Source: Dokdonia donghaensis DSW-1 (GTDB lineage Bacteria; Bacteroidota; Bacteroidia; Flavobacteriales; Flavobacteriaceae). From it: 64,000 nt of DNA. The stretch covers positions 2,427,501-2,491,500 of the forward strand of contig NZ_CP015125.1 in assembly GCF_001653755.1 (NCBI RefSeq), read 5' to 3'. Shown piece after piece: positions 54,504-62,396 of this stretch. The position numbers were made by a program, and so were the translations under genes. Numbering within the stretch: position 1 is the stretch's first letter; the number at the start of each line of letters is the position of its first letter. The notes under the pieces were generated by a model. It saw nothing but the letters and a program-made list of their open reading frames with translations. It was not told the DNA's origin and made no database searches.

Positions 54504-55520
54504 TTATTTTAAATTCTTCCAGTACCAAGCCATTGCTTCTTTGAGACCATCTTTAATGCTAAATTCTGGATTGTAACCTACTCGCTCTCTAGCTCTATCG
54601 ATACTTGCTAAACTGTGAGGCACATCCCCAGCTCGTTTGGGTCCATACTTCACCTCTACTTGTGCAATTTTCTCGTCAAATTGACTTAATTCCTCTTTTA
54701 AAATATTTACAAGTTCATTGAGATCCGTACGCTCTCCAAAGGCAACATTGTAAACAGTGTTAAGTGCATCTTTGTTATCAGTAAGCATTGCGCGTATATT
54801 CATTTCAATAACATTATCAATATACGTGAAATCTCTAGAGTAGCTTCCATCTCCGTTCATAACAGGAGAATCGTGATCCATTAACAGTTTTGTAAACTTA
54901 GGTATCACAGCGGCATAAGCGCCATTAGGGTCTTGTTTTCTGCCGAAAACATTAAAATATCTAAGTCCAATGCAATCTATTCCATATGTTTTATGAAACA
55001 CATCTGCATACAACTCATTTACATATTTTGTTATTGCATAAGGAGACAATGGTTTCCCTATAACATCTTCTTGCTTTGGTAATCCTTGAGAGTCTCCGTA
55101 AGTCGAAGAACTTGCCGCATACACAAAACGTTTTACACCATTGTCTTTAGATGCAATGAGCATATTCAAAAATCCACCTACATTAACTTCATTACTCGTT
55201 GCCGGATCTTTTATTGATCTTGGTACAGATCCTAATGCAGCTTGATGCAATACATAATCACTTTGAGATACTGCCTTTATACAAGTTTTTATATCTCTTA
55301 TATCTCCTTCAATAAAAGTAAAATTTGAATGATCTATGATGGCATCTAAGTTGTGTTTATGACCAGTTGCCAAATTGTCAAGACAAGTCACAATAGCTCC
55401 GTTATTTACAAGCACCTCGCAAATATTTGATCCTATAAACCCAGCGCCACCCGTAACTAAAACTTTCTTATCTTTTACCTTAGATTTTATGCTGTCTAAC
55501 ATTGATTGTTTTTTTGGCAA
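54504..55520 (-). CDS. WbpP/TviC-type UDP-GlcNAc 4-epimerase
   Basis: A 338-residue SDR: TGGAGFIGSN (22-31), DNLATGHKHNL, HQAALGSVPRSI, SSSTYGD, Y-x-x-x-K in YAITKYV, and FNVFGRKQDPNGAYAAVIPKF, the last strongly typical of WbpP/TviC. It interconverts UDP-GlcNAc and UDP-GalNAc (or the acids). First gene of the minus-strand polysaccharide transcript; divergent from dps. Start 55520 or the internal ATG at 55502 are both possible. Confidence 0.9.
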   Translation of the reverse strand: MPKKQSMLDSIKSKVKDKKVLVTGGAGFIGSNICEVLVNNGAIVTCLDNLATGHKHNLDAIIDHSNFTFIEGDIRDIKTCIKAVSQSDYVLHQAALGSVPRSIKDPATSNEVNVGGFLNMLIASKDNGVKRFVYAASSSTYGDSQGLPKQEDVIGKPLSPYAITKYVNELYADVFHKTYGIDCIGLRYFNVFGRKQDPNGAYAAVIPKFTKLLMDHDSPVMNGDGSYSRDFTYIDNVIEMNIRAMLTDNKDALNTVYNVAFGERTDLNELVNILKEELSQFDEKIAQVEVKYGPKRAGDVPHSLASIDRARERVGYNPEFSIKDGLKEAMAWYWKNLK

Positions 55521-55660
55521 ATATAAAGTATTTTCTATGCCGTCAGAACATTGTTTTTTATCACAATCTTAGCATATCGGGTTAAACTTATCCCAAACCA
55601 ACTCGCAAATAACCCACAGACCTCTAAGCCTTTGTAATTTTATATAAAAACCAAAGAACT

Positions 55661-56152
55661 ATGAATTATTTAAACTTAGACACAAAAAAAACCAAAGAGA
55701 CCGTTACAGAGCTCAACATACTTTTATCTGACTATCACGTATACTACCAAAAACTTCGCAATTTTCACTGGAATGTTTCTGGTGAAAACTTTTTTGACTT
55801 ACACGAGCAGTTTGAACAACTTTATGATGATGCCAAAATTAAAATCGATGAGATTGCAGAGCGTATCCTAACTTTGCGTTTTGCACCGGTAAGTAATCTC
55901 TCAGATTATCTTGAAGCATCTAGCATTAAAGAATCAAAATCTGATCTGTCTGACAGAGATATGGTAGACACGATACTTGGAGATCACGGAAAAATTCTCA
56001 AACAACTAAGCGCTGTTGTGAAGAAAGCAGACGATGCTGGTGACGAAGGTACCATAGACCTTATAGGAGCTTACATACGTGAACTAGAAAAAACTAGCTG
56101 GATGCTAGACGCCTGGAGAAAGAAAACAGCAGGCACCTACAAGGAAGCATAA
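55661..56152 (+). CDS. dps: Dps-family DNA-protecting ferritin-like protein
   Basis: A 163-residue four-helix protein that forms dodecamers, oxidises iron and protects DNA. The inter-subunit ferroxidase ligands have the exact Dps spacing: H36, H48, D63 and E67 (NFHWNVSGENFFDLHEQF...KIDEIAERI). Usual length. Monocistronic, with a strong terminator after it; divergent from the polysaccharide operon. Confidence 0.92.
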   Translation: MNYLNLDTKKTKETVTELNILLSDYHVYYQKLRNFHWNVSGENFFDLHEQFEQLYDDAKIKIDEIAERILTLRFAPVSNLSDYLEASSIKESKSDLSDRDMVDTILGDHGKILKQLSAVVKKADDAGDEGTIDLIGAYIRELEKTSWMLDAWRKKTAGTYKEA

Positions 56153-56180
56153 ATCCTAATCACTCTTACAAATAAAAAAA

Positions 56181-56215
56181 AGCCTCAATACTTTAGATAG
56201 TATTGAGGCTTTTAT
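56181..56215. terminator. Strong bidirectional terminator
   Basis: AGCCTCAATACT (56181-56192) / AGTATTGAGGCT (56199-56210), with an A run before and TTTT after; between convergent dps and the acyltransferase gene. Confidence 0.93.
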
Positions 56216-56234
56216 TTAAGTTGTTATAAAACTT

Positions 56235-56789
56235 CTACTCATCTGGAGTAAAACTATATTCTGGCACCTTACCTACAGCCCCCTTAAAGAACTCGTGTAT
56301 AAGTGCAAGATCTTCATCTATATTACCTGAAGGATATAAAGGCTTAGATATACGTTGTTCCTTTTTACCAAAATCAAAAGCAACCATTATAATAGGCACC
56401 TCTGCTGCAAGAGCAATATAATAAAACCCTGTTTTAAGCTTATCAACTTTTTTGCGTGTTCCCTCCGGGGCTATCGTAAGTCTAAACTCCTCTTTATCTT
56501 TAAAAACATTTGCGATAGATTGTACTTTATCTTGCCCTGGTGTGCGGTCTATAGGCGCACCTCCCATTGCTTTAAAAATAGGTCCCATAGGCCATTTAAA
56601 TAGCTCTTTCTTACCGATGAAGCCTATCTTAACATCGAGCATTGTACGAAGTAAAATACCCATATAAAAGTCGTGCCAGCTGGTGTGGGGCACTGCGATT
56701 ACTACAGCCTTCTTTACTGTGTCTTGAGAAAAGTCACCTTTTACCTTCCAGCCTAAAATATTTTTATATATAAACTTTGCAAGTCCCAT
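56235..56789 (-). CDS. PlsC-like 1-acylglycerol-3-phosphate-type acyltransferase
   Basis: A 184-residue membrane-associated acyltransferase: catalytic H-x4-D motif HTSWHD (35-40), GAPIDRTPGQ and EGTR (109-112), followed by KLKTGFYYIALAAEVPII. Shorter than PlsC, and closer to small lysophospholipid or lipid-modifying acyltransferases, so the acceptor is uncertain. Five bases downstream of kdsB, suggesting co-transcription and a lipid A/envelope role. Confidence 0.85.
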   Translation of the reverse strand: MGLAKFIYKNILGWKVKGDFSQDTVKKAVVIAVPHTSWHDFYMGILLRTMLDVKIGFIGKKELFKWPMGPIFKAMGGAPIDRTPGQDKVQSIANVFKDKEEFRLTIAPEGTRKKVDKLKTGFYYIALAAEVPIIMVAFDFGKKEQRISKPLYPSGNIDEDLALIHEFFKGAVGKVPEYSFTPDE

Positions 56790-56794
56790 ATGCG

Positions 56795-57541
56795 CTACTT
56801 ATTCGAATAAATTTTAATTGCTTTTTCTAAATCTTCTGGAGTATCAATACCTATTGCAAGTCTTGATGAACGTACCATTTTAATTTTCTTACCATACTCT
56901 AAGAATCGTATGCACTCTATTTTTTCTGCCTTTTCAAGGGGTGTCATATGCATAGATGCAAAGTCTAGTATCGCCTGCTTTCTAAAGGCGTAAATACCCT
57001 TATGTTTATAAGTAATTATACCAGCTTCATCATCGCGCACATATGGAAGTGGTGACCTAGAGAAGTATAATGCAAAGTCAAAATTATCTACAATAACCTT
57101 TACATTATTAGGATTTAAAATCTCTTGCTCCTCCTTCATAGGCATCATCACACTAGCAAGATCTATTTGTGCAGCATCATCTCCATAAAACACGTCTAGC
57201 ACCGGTGCTAAGTCCTCCCTACTCGTAAAAGGCTCATCGCCTTGTACGTTTACAACCACATCTACATCTAGAGAAGCCACTGCCTCTGCAATTCTATCAC
57301 TACCGCACTCGTGCTCTTTAACACTCATTATGGCCTTACCGCCCTCGGCCTCTATGGCCTTATAAATAACATCGCTATCTGTAACTACATATACTTCGTC
57401 AAACAACTTTGTGGCCACTACACTCTCATAGGTGCGCACAATAACAGGCTTACCTGCAAGATCTTTCATCATCTTACCAGGAAATCTAGACGCCGCATAA
57501 CGTGCAGGAATCATTGCTATAATCTTAAGATTTTCTTTCAA
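56795..57541 (-). CDS. kdsB: 3-deoxy-manno-octulosonate cytidylyltransferase
   Basis: Activates KDO as CMP-KDO for the lipopolysaccharide inner core. A 248-residue protein: IPARYAASRFPGKMM (11-25), VTDSD, VNVQGDEPF and GIYAFRKQ, then IGIDTPEDL near the end. Full length. Likely co-transcribed with the acyltransferase gene. A palindrome copy lies 40 bases upstream of the start. Confidence 0.94.
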   Translation of the reverse strand: MKENLKIIAMIPARYAASRFPGKMMKDLAGKPVIVRTYESVVATKLFDEVYVVTDSDVIYKAIEAEGGKAIMSVKEHECGSDRIAEAVASLDVDVVVNVQGDEPFTSREDLAPVLDVFYGDDAAQIDLASVMMPMKEEQEILNPNNVKVIVDNFDFALYFSRSPLPYVRDDEAGIITYKHKGIYAFRKQAILDFASMHMTPLEKAEKIECIRFLEYGKKIKMVRSSRLAIGIDTPEDLEKAIKIYSNK

Positions 57542-57580
57542 TATATGGACGTTTTTTATGTCTTAAATTGGTTATAATTA

Positions 57581-57595
57581 CGCTTTCGCGAAAGC
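57581..57595. repeat. Palindrome copy 15
   Basis: Perfect core 57582-57595 between the DUF4126 and kdsB genes (same strand). Confidence 0.95.
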
Positions 57596-57646
57596 ATAAA
57601 ACACCTTAAAACAAGTTGCAAAGTTACTTAAAAAGAAATGTAAAAC

Positions 57647-58207
57647 TTAGGCCCTTCTTAGCCTAGAAATAATCTTCCAGCCAAAACCTATAAGTAACAA
57701 TACAATCACTAGTGCGAGTATAGGCGAAAAGATACTCGCTACTGAAACTGTAGTCGCTGCAATGGTTTCTGTACCTGCAACTAGTGGGTTTGCAATACCG
57801 CCTGTAGTTGCTGTACTCCCTAATCTGGTGGCGCTCGTAGTACCAGAAACAGCCGCCGCTGCTCCTCCACCAGCGATGATGGCCAGCGCCCAAGTAATAG
57901 TAGGATCAATATCTCCCATAGTAGCTACCATAAGTAATGTACCCGCGATTGCAGCTAGTGGTACAGATATCGTATCCAGCAGGTTATCAACCCAAGGAAT
58001 AAAATAGGCTCCTACTTCAAATAGTGTAGCAACACCAAGTAAAACTAGTGCCGGAACGCTACCTACCCACTGCCAAGTATCGTTTACTGGAAACCAACCA
58101 AAGTGGGCAGATAAACTTAAGACTAATAAAGGAACAAATACTCTAAAACCAGCGGCGGCGGCAAGTGAAAATCCTAATATGATACTTACTATTAATTCAA
58201 AACTCAT
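57647..58207 (-). CDS. DUF4126 membrane protein
   Basis: A 186-residue inner membrane protein with about five hydrophobic helices. AAAAGFRVFVPLLVLSLSAH (~16-35), EVGAYFIPWVDNLLDTI and an Ala/Gly-rich AIIAGGGAAAAVSGTTSATR match DUF4126. Function unknown. The gene has its own upstream region containing a structured element (58280-58356). Confidence 0.8.
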   Translation of the reverse strand: MSFELIVSIILGFSLAAAAGFRVFVPLLVLSLSAHFGWFPVNDTWQWVGSVPALVLLGVATLFEVGAYFIPWVDNLLDTISVPLAAIAGTLLMVATMGDIDPTITWALAIIAGGGAAAAVSGTTSATRLGSTATTGGIANPLVAGTETIAATTVSVASIFSPILALVIVLLLIGFGWKIISRLRRA

Positions 58208-58279
58208 AATTGTAAACTTATTTATATACAGACGTTATAATCAAAAAACTAGCCATAAATATATAACTATCTAATCCCT

Positions 58280-58356
58280 AGCCCCGATTGCAGTGAAAAT
58301 CCCGCAAGAGCTGGCGTAGCCGCAATGAGGAATTGTAGCGTAAAGCGGGAAATAGC
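58280..58356. repeat. Flavobacterial intergenic structured element
   Basis: Begins AGCCCCGATTGCAGTGAAAATCC and ends TTGTAGCGTAAAGCGGG...AGCT; the outer CCCG (58283-58286) and CGGG pair, with complementary AGC/GCT ends. From memory, the words CCCCGAT...AGTGGAAATCC...AGCGGAAAGCGGGA recur in Flavobacteriia intergenic regions. It lies between the helicase gene and the DUF4126 gene. Function unknown; only one copy in this window. Confidence 0.4.
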
Positions 58357-58384
58357 TTCAAATTATAATTTAGCCAGAATGATA

Positions 58385-59818
58385 TTATCGATCTACAAAC
58401 ATATCATCTTTAAAACCTATTAAGTACAACTTACTTTTAGCTCTCGTAATAGCTGTATATAACCAGCGTAGGTAATCTTTACTCATCCCGTCTGGAAGGT
58501 AGGGTTGCTCTATAAAAACATTTTCCCACTGCCCTCCTTGTGATTTATGACAGGTAATAGCGTAAGAAAACTTTACTTGTAGGGCATTAAAATATTTGTT
58601 GTTTTTTATTTTTTGGAATCGCTTGTAATTAGATTTCTCGTCAACATAGTCTTTTTGAACTTCCTTATATAGGCGATCTCCATCTTCATAAGGTAGTGCT
58701 GGTGTCTCTAGGGTGAGTACATCTAGCATAACTACGGTCTCAAATGGTTGCATTTGTGGGTAATCTACCATTTGTACTTTTACCTCTGCAAAGCGAAAGC
58801 CGTAGAGTTCCTTAATAGCTAGAATTTCTAATACTTTTACAATGTCACCGTTTGCAATAAACCCCGCATCGCTTTTTGCATCTAGCCAGAAATAATTATT
58901 CTTTACTACCATTAAGTGATCTCCTGCAGAGATTTCTTCTTCTTGAAAGAGAATACGATTTCTTATTTGCTGGTTATATAGGTTTGCTCTCTTGTTAGAT
59001 CGTACAATGATTGCAGTTTCTTCTGTACCTACAGAGCTGTAGCAATCATTTATGGCATCCATAATCTCGTGACCGTCTACTAGTCTAACAATATCGTTAT
59101 ACCCGTCTAATTCAAATTTAAAATCTTCATAAAACCCTTCAGAAAGCTGTTCTCTTAGAGCGGTTGCATTCATAAGTATACCACTATCTTCTCCTTGACG
59201 CATTACCTCGTCTAGCTGTATAGTCTCTACAGTTTTATTAAACTGCAATGACAACATATCAATATCTAGAGCTGGGGACATCTCAAGCTTTACAGGGGGT
59301 AACTGCGCCTCGTCTCCTACTAATATGAGTTTACATTTGTAACCACTATACACGTATTGCATCATATCATCTAGCAGAGATCCATTGTCAAAAAACTTGG
59401 AGCTAGTTGCTTTATCAGATATCATAGATGCCTCATCTACTATAAAGAGACAGTTTCTATGTTTATTAGGCTGTAGCGTAAAAGAAACGCCTCCGCCTCG
59501 TTCTTTTTTGGGGAAATAAATTTTGCGATGTATAGTATACGCCTGTTTTTTACTATAATTACTGGCAACCTTTGCAGCTCGACCCGTAGGTGCCATAAGA
59601 ACTGATGACATTTTTGCGTGCCAAAGATTTTTTACAACCGTTCCTATCACTGTAGTCTTACCTGTACCTGCAAACCCTTTAAGAACGAATACTTTATCCT
59701 TAGAACTATCAAACAAAAAGTGAGATAACTGCTCTAGTAGCCTATCTTGTTTTATGGTAGGTTGATGTTCAAAATCTTTTACTAATAGCTTATAAAATGC
59801 TCGGGCGTCTTTAATCAT
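58385..59818 (-). CDS. RecD/Dda-like ATP-dependent DNA helicase
   Basis: A 477-residue SF1B helicase from ATG 59818 (MIKDARAFYKLLVKDF). Motif I GFAGTGKTT (~49-57), motif Ia APTGRAAK, motif II VDEASM, motif III GDEAQLPPV, and C-terminal UvrD_C_2 motifs YAITCHKSQGGQW and LYTAITRAKSKLYLIG. Resembles the small RecD2/Dda type acting 5'-3' on DNA, without RecBC partners. The frame-opening ATG at 59929 adds a hydrophobic 37-residue leader unlike a helicase N-terminus and overlaps the divergent promoter, so it is rejected. Confidence 0.88.
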   Translation of the reverse strand: MIKDARAFYKLLVKDFEHQPTIKQDRLLEQLSHFLFDSSKDKVFVLKGFAGTGKTTVIGTVVKNLWHAKMSSVLMAPTGRAAKVASNYSKKQAYTIHRKIYFPKKERGGGVSFTLQPNKHRNCLFIVDEASMISDKATSSKFFDNGSLLDDMMQYVYSGYKCKLILVGDEAQLPPVKLEMSPALDIDMLSLQFNKTVETIQLDEVMRQGEDSGILMNATALREQLSEGFYEDFKFELDGYNDIVRLVDGHEIMDAINDCYSSVGTEETAIIVRSNKRANLYNQQIRNRILFQEEEISAGDHLMVVKNNYFWLDAKSDAGFIANGDIVKVLEILAIKELYGFRFAEVKVQMVDYPQMQPFETVVMLDVLTLETPALPYEDGDRLYKEVQKDYVDEKSNYKRFQKIKNNKYFNALQVKFSYAITCHKSQGGQWENVFIEQPYLPDGMSKDYLRWLYTAITRAKSKLYLIGFKDDMFVDR

Positions 59819-59871
59819 AGAAGGCTTAGAATACAACGAAATTAAGCAAACGAAAAATGAGATAATAAATT

Positions 59872-59900
59872 TTTGTGTGTAAAAAAAAATTGTAGATTTG
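59872..59900 (+). promoter_or_regulatory. Bacteroidota promoter TTTG-N17-TAGATTTG
   Basis: TTTG (59872-59875), exactly 17 bases, then TAGATTTG (59893-59900): a full match to the flavobacterial -33/-7 consensus. Start of transcription is expected near 59906, about 27 bases before the ATG at 59933. The best promoter in the window. Confidence 0.75.
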
Positions 59901-59932
59901 TTGCTCACCATAACTAATTTAAACATCATTAC

Positions 59933-60583
59933 ATGAAACTAGTATTACAGCTTGTACTTTGGGTAGTAATTGCCGCATTAGGTTACCTTCTTTTTAACGC
60001 AATTTGGGGAGAAGTAAAATTTAATGAAGTTAAGGAAGCGCGTTACAGTGCTGCCATAAAAAATATGCGTGATCTAAGACAGGCGCAACTAGCTCATAAA
60101 ACAGTTACAGGTACTTACCAGAAAGATTTTGATAAGTTAGTACGTTTTATTGATACTGCAGAGTTTACAATTACCCAACGTAGAGATACAACTGTACTAG
60201 ACGAAGAAAAAACAAAACGTTTCCGTGTAGATACATTTAAAGAAATAGTAGTAGTTGACACATTAGGTACTCGCCCAGTTAAAGATTCACTATTCAAAGG
60301 GTCTGATCGTTATAAGACTATGATCAATGTGCCAATAGAGGGAATAGATGCAAAGTATACTATGGACGCTGGTCAAATAGAAAAGAGTAACACGATGTAT
60401 CCTGTGTTTCTTATCTCTGTAAAGAAAGATGTATTACTTGCAGACCAACCTAAAGATTATGTTGCTAAAGAAAAGCAAATTGTATCTGTAGATGGTGTTA
60501 ATGGAGATGCACTTACAGTAGGATCTATGGAGACTATTAATACAAATGGTAACTGGCCTAAGAGTTATGGGGCTAATGACTAG
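59933..60583 (+). CDS. Membrane-anchored protein of unknown function
   Basis: A 216-residue protein with one N-terminal membrane helix (residues ~3-24, VLQLVLWVVIAALGYLLFNAIW), then a helical stretch (FNEVKEARYSAAIKNMRDLRQAQLAHK) resembling the start of pilin-like or coiled-coil periplasmic proteins, and a beta-rich charged domain. I recognise no family, though it looks conserved in style. First gene of a three-gene transcript with the DUF3822 and rsmD genes, directly behind the consensus promoter. Confidence 0.75.
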   Translation: MKLVLQLVLWVVIAALGYLLFNAIWGEVKFNEVKEARYSAAIKNMRDLRQAQLAHKTVTGTYQKDFDKLVRFIDTAEFTITQRRDTTVLDEEKTKRFRVDTFKEIVVVDTLGTRPVKDSLFKGSDRYKTMINVPIEGIDAKYTMDAGQIEKSNTMYPVFLISVKKDVLLADQPKDYVAKEKQIVSVDGVNGDALTVGSMETINTNGNWPKSYGAND

Positions 60584-61367
60584 TCAAGACAATACAAACT
60601 CATTATATAGTCTGTCCATCCAAATACACTTGGATGGACTTTCTTTTTTTACCCAAAACAGCCATAGCAAAGAAGTAATAGCTACACAGACTATAAAATT
60701 TACAAATAATGTAAATCCTACTTCATTAAGTAATGAGGTAGAAAAGGCTTTTAAAAAAAATGAGATACTCTCGCAAAATTTTGCAAAGGTAATTGTAGTC
60801 TATTCTAACGAGCTATTTACAATGGTTCCAAAGGCACTCTTTGATGTCGAAAAAGGTGCAGATTATTTAAAGTTCAATACAAAAATTCTTAATACAGATC
60901 ACATATCTCACGATGTGATAGACTTTTATGACCTTGTAAATGTATATGTGCCATACACCAGTGTAAATAATTTTCTTTTTGAAACCTTTGGCTCTTTTGA
61001 TTATTACCATAGTACAACGGTTTTTACAAAATTTCTATTAAACAAATTTATAAATAGCACAGAACCAAAAGTCTTGATAAATTTTCAAGACTCATACTTC
61101 GAAATGGGTGTTGTAGCAAATAAGAAACTGCTCTTTGTAAACCGTTTTGAAATTAGAACAAAGGAAGACTTCATCTATTATATGCTCTTTACAATGGAGC
61201 AATTAGAATTAAGTACAGAAACAATAGAAGTAATACTTACAGGTACTATTACAATGGATGACCCTTATTATGAGCTAGCACACACTTATGTACGACACCT
61301 TAGCGTTCTAGAAGCAGTACATACACAAATACCACAAGACCAAGCTATACTTGGCAGTTTATTATGA
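60576..61367 (+). CDS. DUF3822 family protein
   Basis: A 263-residue protein from ATG 60576 (MTSQDNTNSLYSLSIQIHLD). LSIQIHLDGLSFFTQNS near the start, VYSNELFTMVPKALFD and the late GTITMDDPYYE match DUF3822, a Bacteroidota family with an actin/Hsp70-like (ASKHA) look and no known function. Its start overlaps the previous stop by 8 bases, and its end overlaps rsmD by 4 bases (ATGA), so translation is coupled. Confidence 0.78.
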   Translation: MTSQDNTNSLYSLSIQIHLDGLSFFTQNSHSKEVIATQTIKFTNNVNPTSLSNEVEKAFKKNEILSQNFAKVIVVYSNELFTMVPKALFDVEKGADYLKFNTKILNTDHISHDVIDFYDLVNVYVPYTSVNNFLFETFGSFDYYHSTTVFTKFLLNKFINSTEPKVLINFQDSYFEMGVVANKKLLFVNRFEIRTKEDFIYYMLFTMEQLELSTETIEVILTGTITMDDPYYELAHTYVRHLSVLEAVHTQIPQDQAILGSLL

Positions 61368-61924
61368 CACGTATCATATCTGGAAAATACAAAGGCCGAA
61401 GAATCTCGGCACCAAAAAAGCTACCCGTTCGCCCTACTACAGATATGGCAAAGGAAGCTCTTTTTAATATTATAAGAAGCAACTATCATATAAGCCAGCT
61501 TAGGGTGTTAGACCTCTTTGCAGGCACTGGCAACATAAGCTATGAGTTTGCCTCTCGTGGTACAGATCAAATTACTGCAGTAGATGGTCATTATGGTTGT
61601 GTGCAGTTTATAAATAAAACGTCACAAGAGTTTGATTTTTCTATACACGCCATAAAAAGTGATGTCTTTAAGTACTTGGAACGTGCTACAGGCAGTTACG
61701 ACATCATATTTGCAGACCCTCCGTACGACATTGATATTAAAGAATTTGAAAAGATTGCAACACTGGTATTTAACAATAATCTTTTAGAGCAAGATGGTGT
61801 ACTCATCATCGAGCACGGCAAGTATTCAAAACTTGATGGCTTTATAAACTACGTGCAGACCCGTCATTATGGTGGTAATGCCTTTAGCTTTTTTGAACTA
61901 CCAGAAAGTGATGAAGAAGAATAA
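61364..61924 (+). CDS. rsmD: 16S rRNA (guanine966-N2)-methyltransferase
   Basis: Methylates G966 of 16S rRNA using S-adenosylmethionine. A 186-residue protein: ISGKYKGRRI at the N-terminus, RPTTDMAKEALFNII, SAM loop LDLFAGTGN (49-57), and catalytic FADPPYD (116-122). Full length. Last gene of the transcript beginning at 59933; a palindrome copy starts 4 bases after its stop and a bidirectional terminator follows. Confidence 0.93.
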   Translation: MTRIISGKYKGRRISAPKKLPVRPTTDMAKEALFNIIRSNYHISQLRVLDLFAGTGNISYEFASRGTDQITAVDGHYGCVQFINKTSQEFDFSIHAIKSDVFKYLERATGSYDIIFADPPYDIDIKEFEKIATLVFNNNLLEQDGVLIIEHGKYSKLDGFINYVQTRHYGGNAFSFFELPESDEEE

Positions 61925-61927
61925 GAA

Positions 61928-61943
61928 CGCTTTCGCGAAAGCG
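61928..61943. repeat. Palindrome copy 16
   Basis: Perfect CGCTTTCGCGAAAGCG immediately after the rsmD stop. Confidence 0.95.
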
Positions 61944-61963
61944 TAACAGCATACACTAAAATT

Positions 61964-61995
61964 AATAAATCCCGCTAGTTGCGGGATTTATTGTT
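61964..61995. terminator. Bidirectional terminator between rsmD and rnpB
   Basis: AATAAATCCCGC / GCGGGATTTATT with loop TAGTT (61964-61992); T-rich on both strands. Serves rsmD on the plus strand and rnpB on the minus strand. Confidence 0.88.
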
Positions 61996-62021
61996 ATTTA
62001 GATTTATTTGTAATCATAAAA

Positions 62022-62338
62022 TAAGCAGGCCTATAAGCCGGATTCTGTTCAATCTAGATGCTTCTAGAAATTCCTTATTATTTATCTGGGATTATTATTA
62101 CTAATAATCTCTATCTGTCTACCCTCCCACAACGCACGGATCGCACTTAACTGTGGGTATACTTGACATTGCACCGCATAGAGTTTACCTGGGTTCGCTA
62201 CAGCATTACCTGTACATTCTTTCTGTTGCACTTGTCCTCCCCCAAAACGAGTTTGAGATGACGGCCGTTAGCCGCTATGCTATCCTATGGTGTCCGGACT
62301 TTCCTATCCATTGCTGGATCAATAAGGCGGCCTGCTGT
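62022..62338 (-). ncRNA. rnpB: RNase P RNA
   Basis: Catalytic RNA that matures tRNA 5' ends. Read on the minus strand it contains the universal 5' core AGGAAAGTCCGGACACC (near 62304-62288), then GGGGGAGGACAAGTGCAACAG, ACCCAGGTAAACTC and the 3' core AATCCGGCTTATAGG. The P1 ends pair exactly: AGCAGGCC at 62336-62329 with GGCCTGCT at 62031-62024, which fixes both ends to within a few bases. The length, about 317, is short for the class but normal for Bacteroidota. A -7 box lies directly upstream. Confidence 0.95.
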
Positions 62339-62340
62339 CG

Positions 62341-62348
62341 CAAAGGTA
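62341..62348 (-). promoter_or_regulatory. -7 box TACCTTTG of rnpB
   Basis: On the minus strand TACCTTTG ends about three to five bases before the predicted RNA 5' end, so RNA start and promoter agree. A TTG about 20 bases further upstream could be the -33 element. Confidence 0.6.
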
Positions 62349-62361
62349 GTCTAAGTATAAC

Positions 62362-62384
62362 AAGGGAGCAATACTTACTCCCTT
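62362..62384 (-). terminator. Probable terminator of ppc
   Basis: AAGGGAG / CTCCCTT stem, nine-base loop, 13 bases after the ppc stop on the minus strand; the following T-rich stretch (GTTAT) is weak. Confidence 0.55.
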
Positions 62385-62396
62385 ATCATTACAAGT

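Noticed and set aside
59819..59929. 37-residue hydrophobic leader on the RecD-like helicase
   Set aside because: It overlaps the divergent consensus promoter at 59872-59900 and does not resemble a helicase N-terminus.
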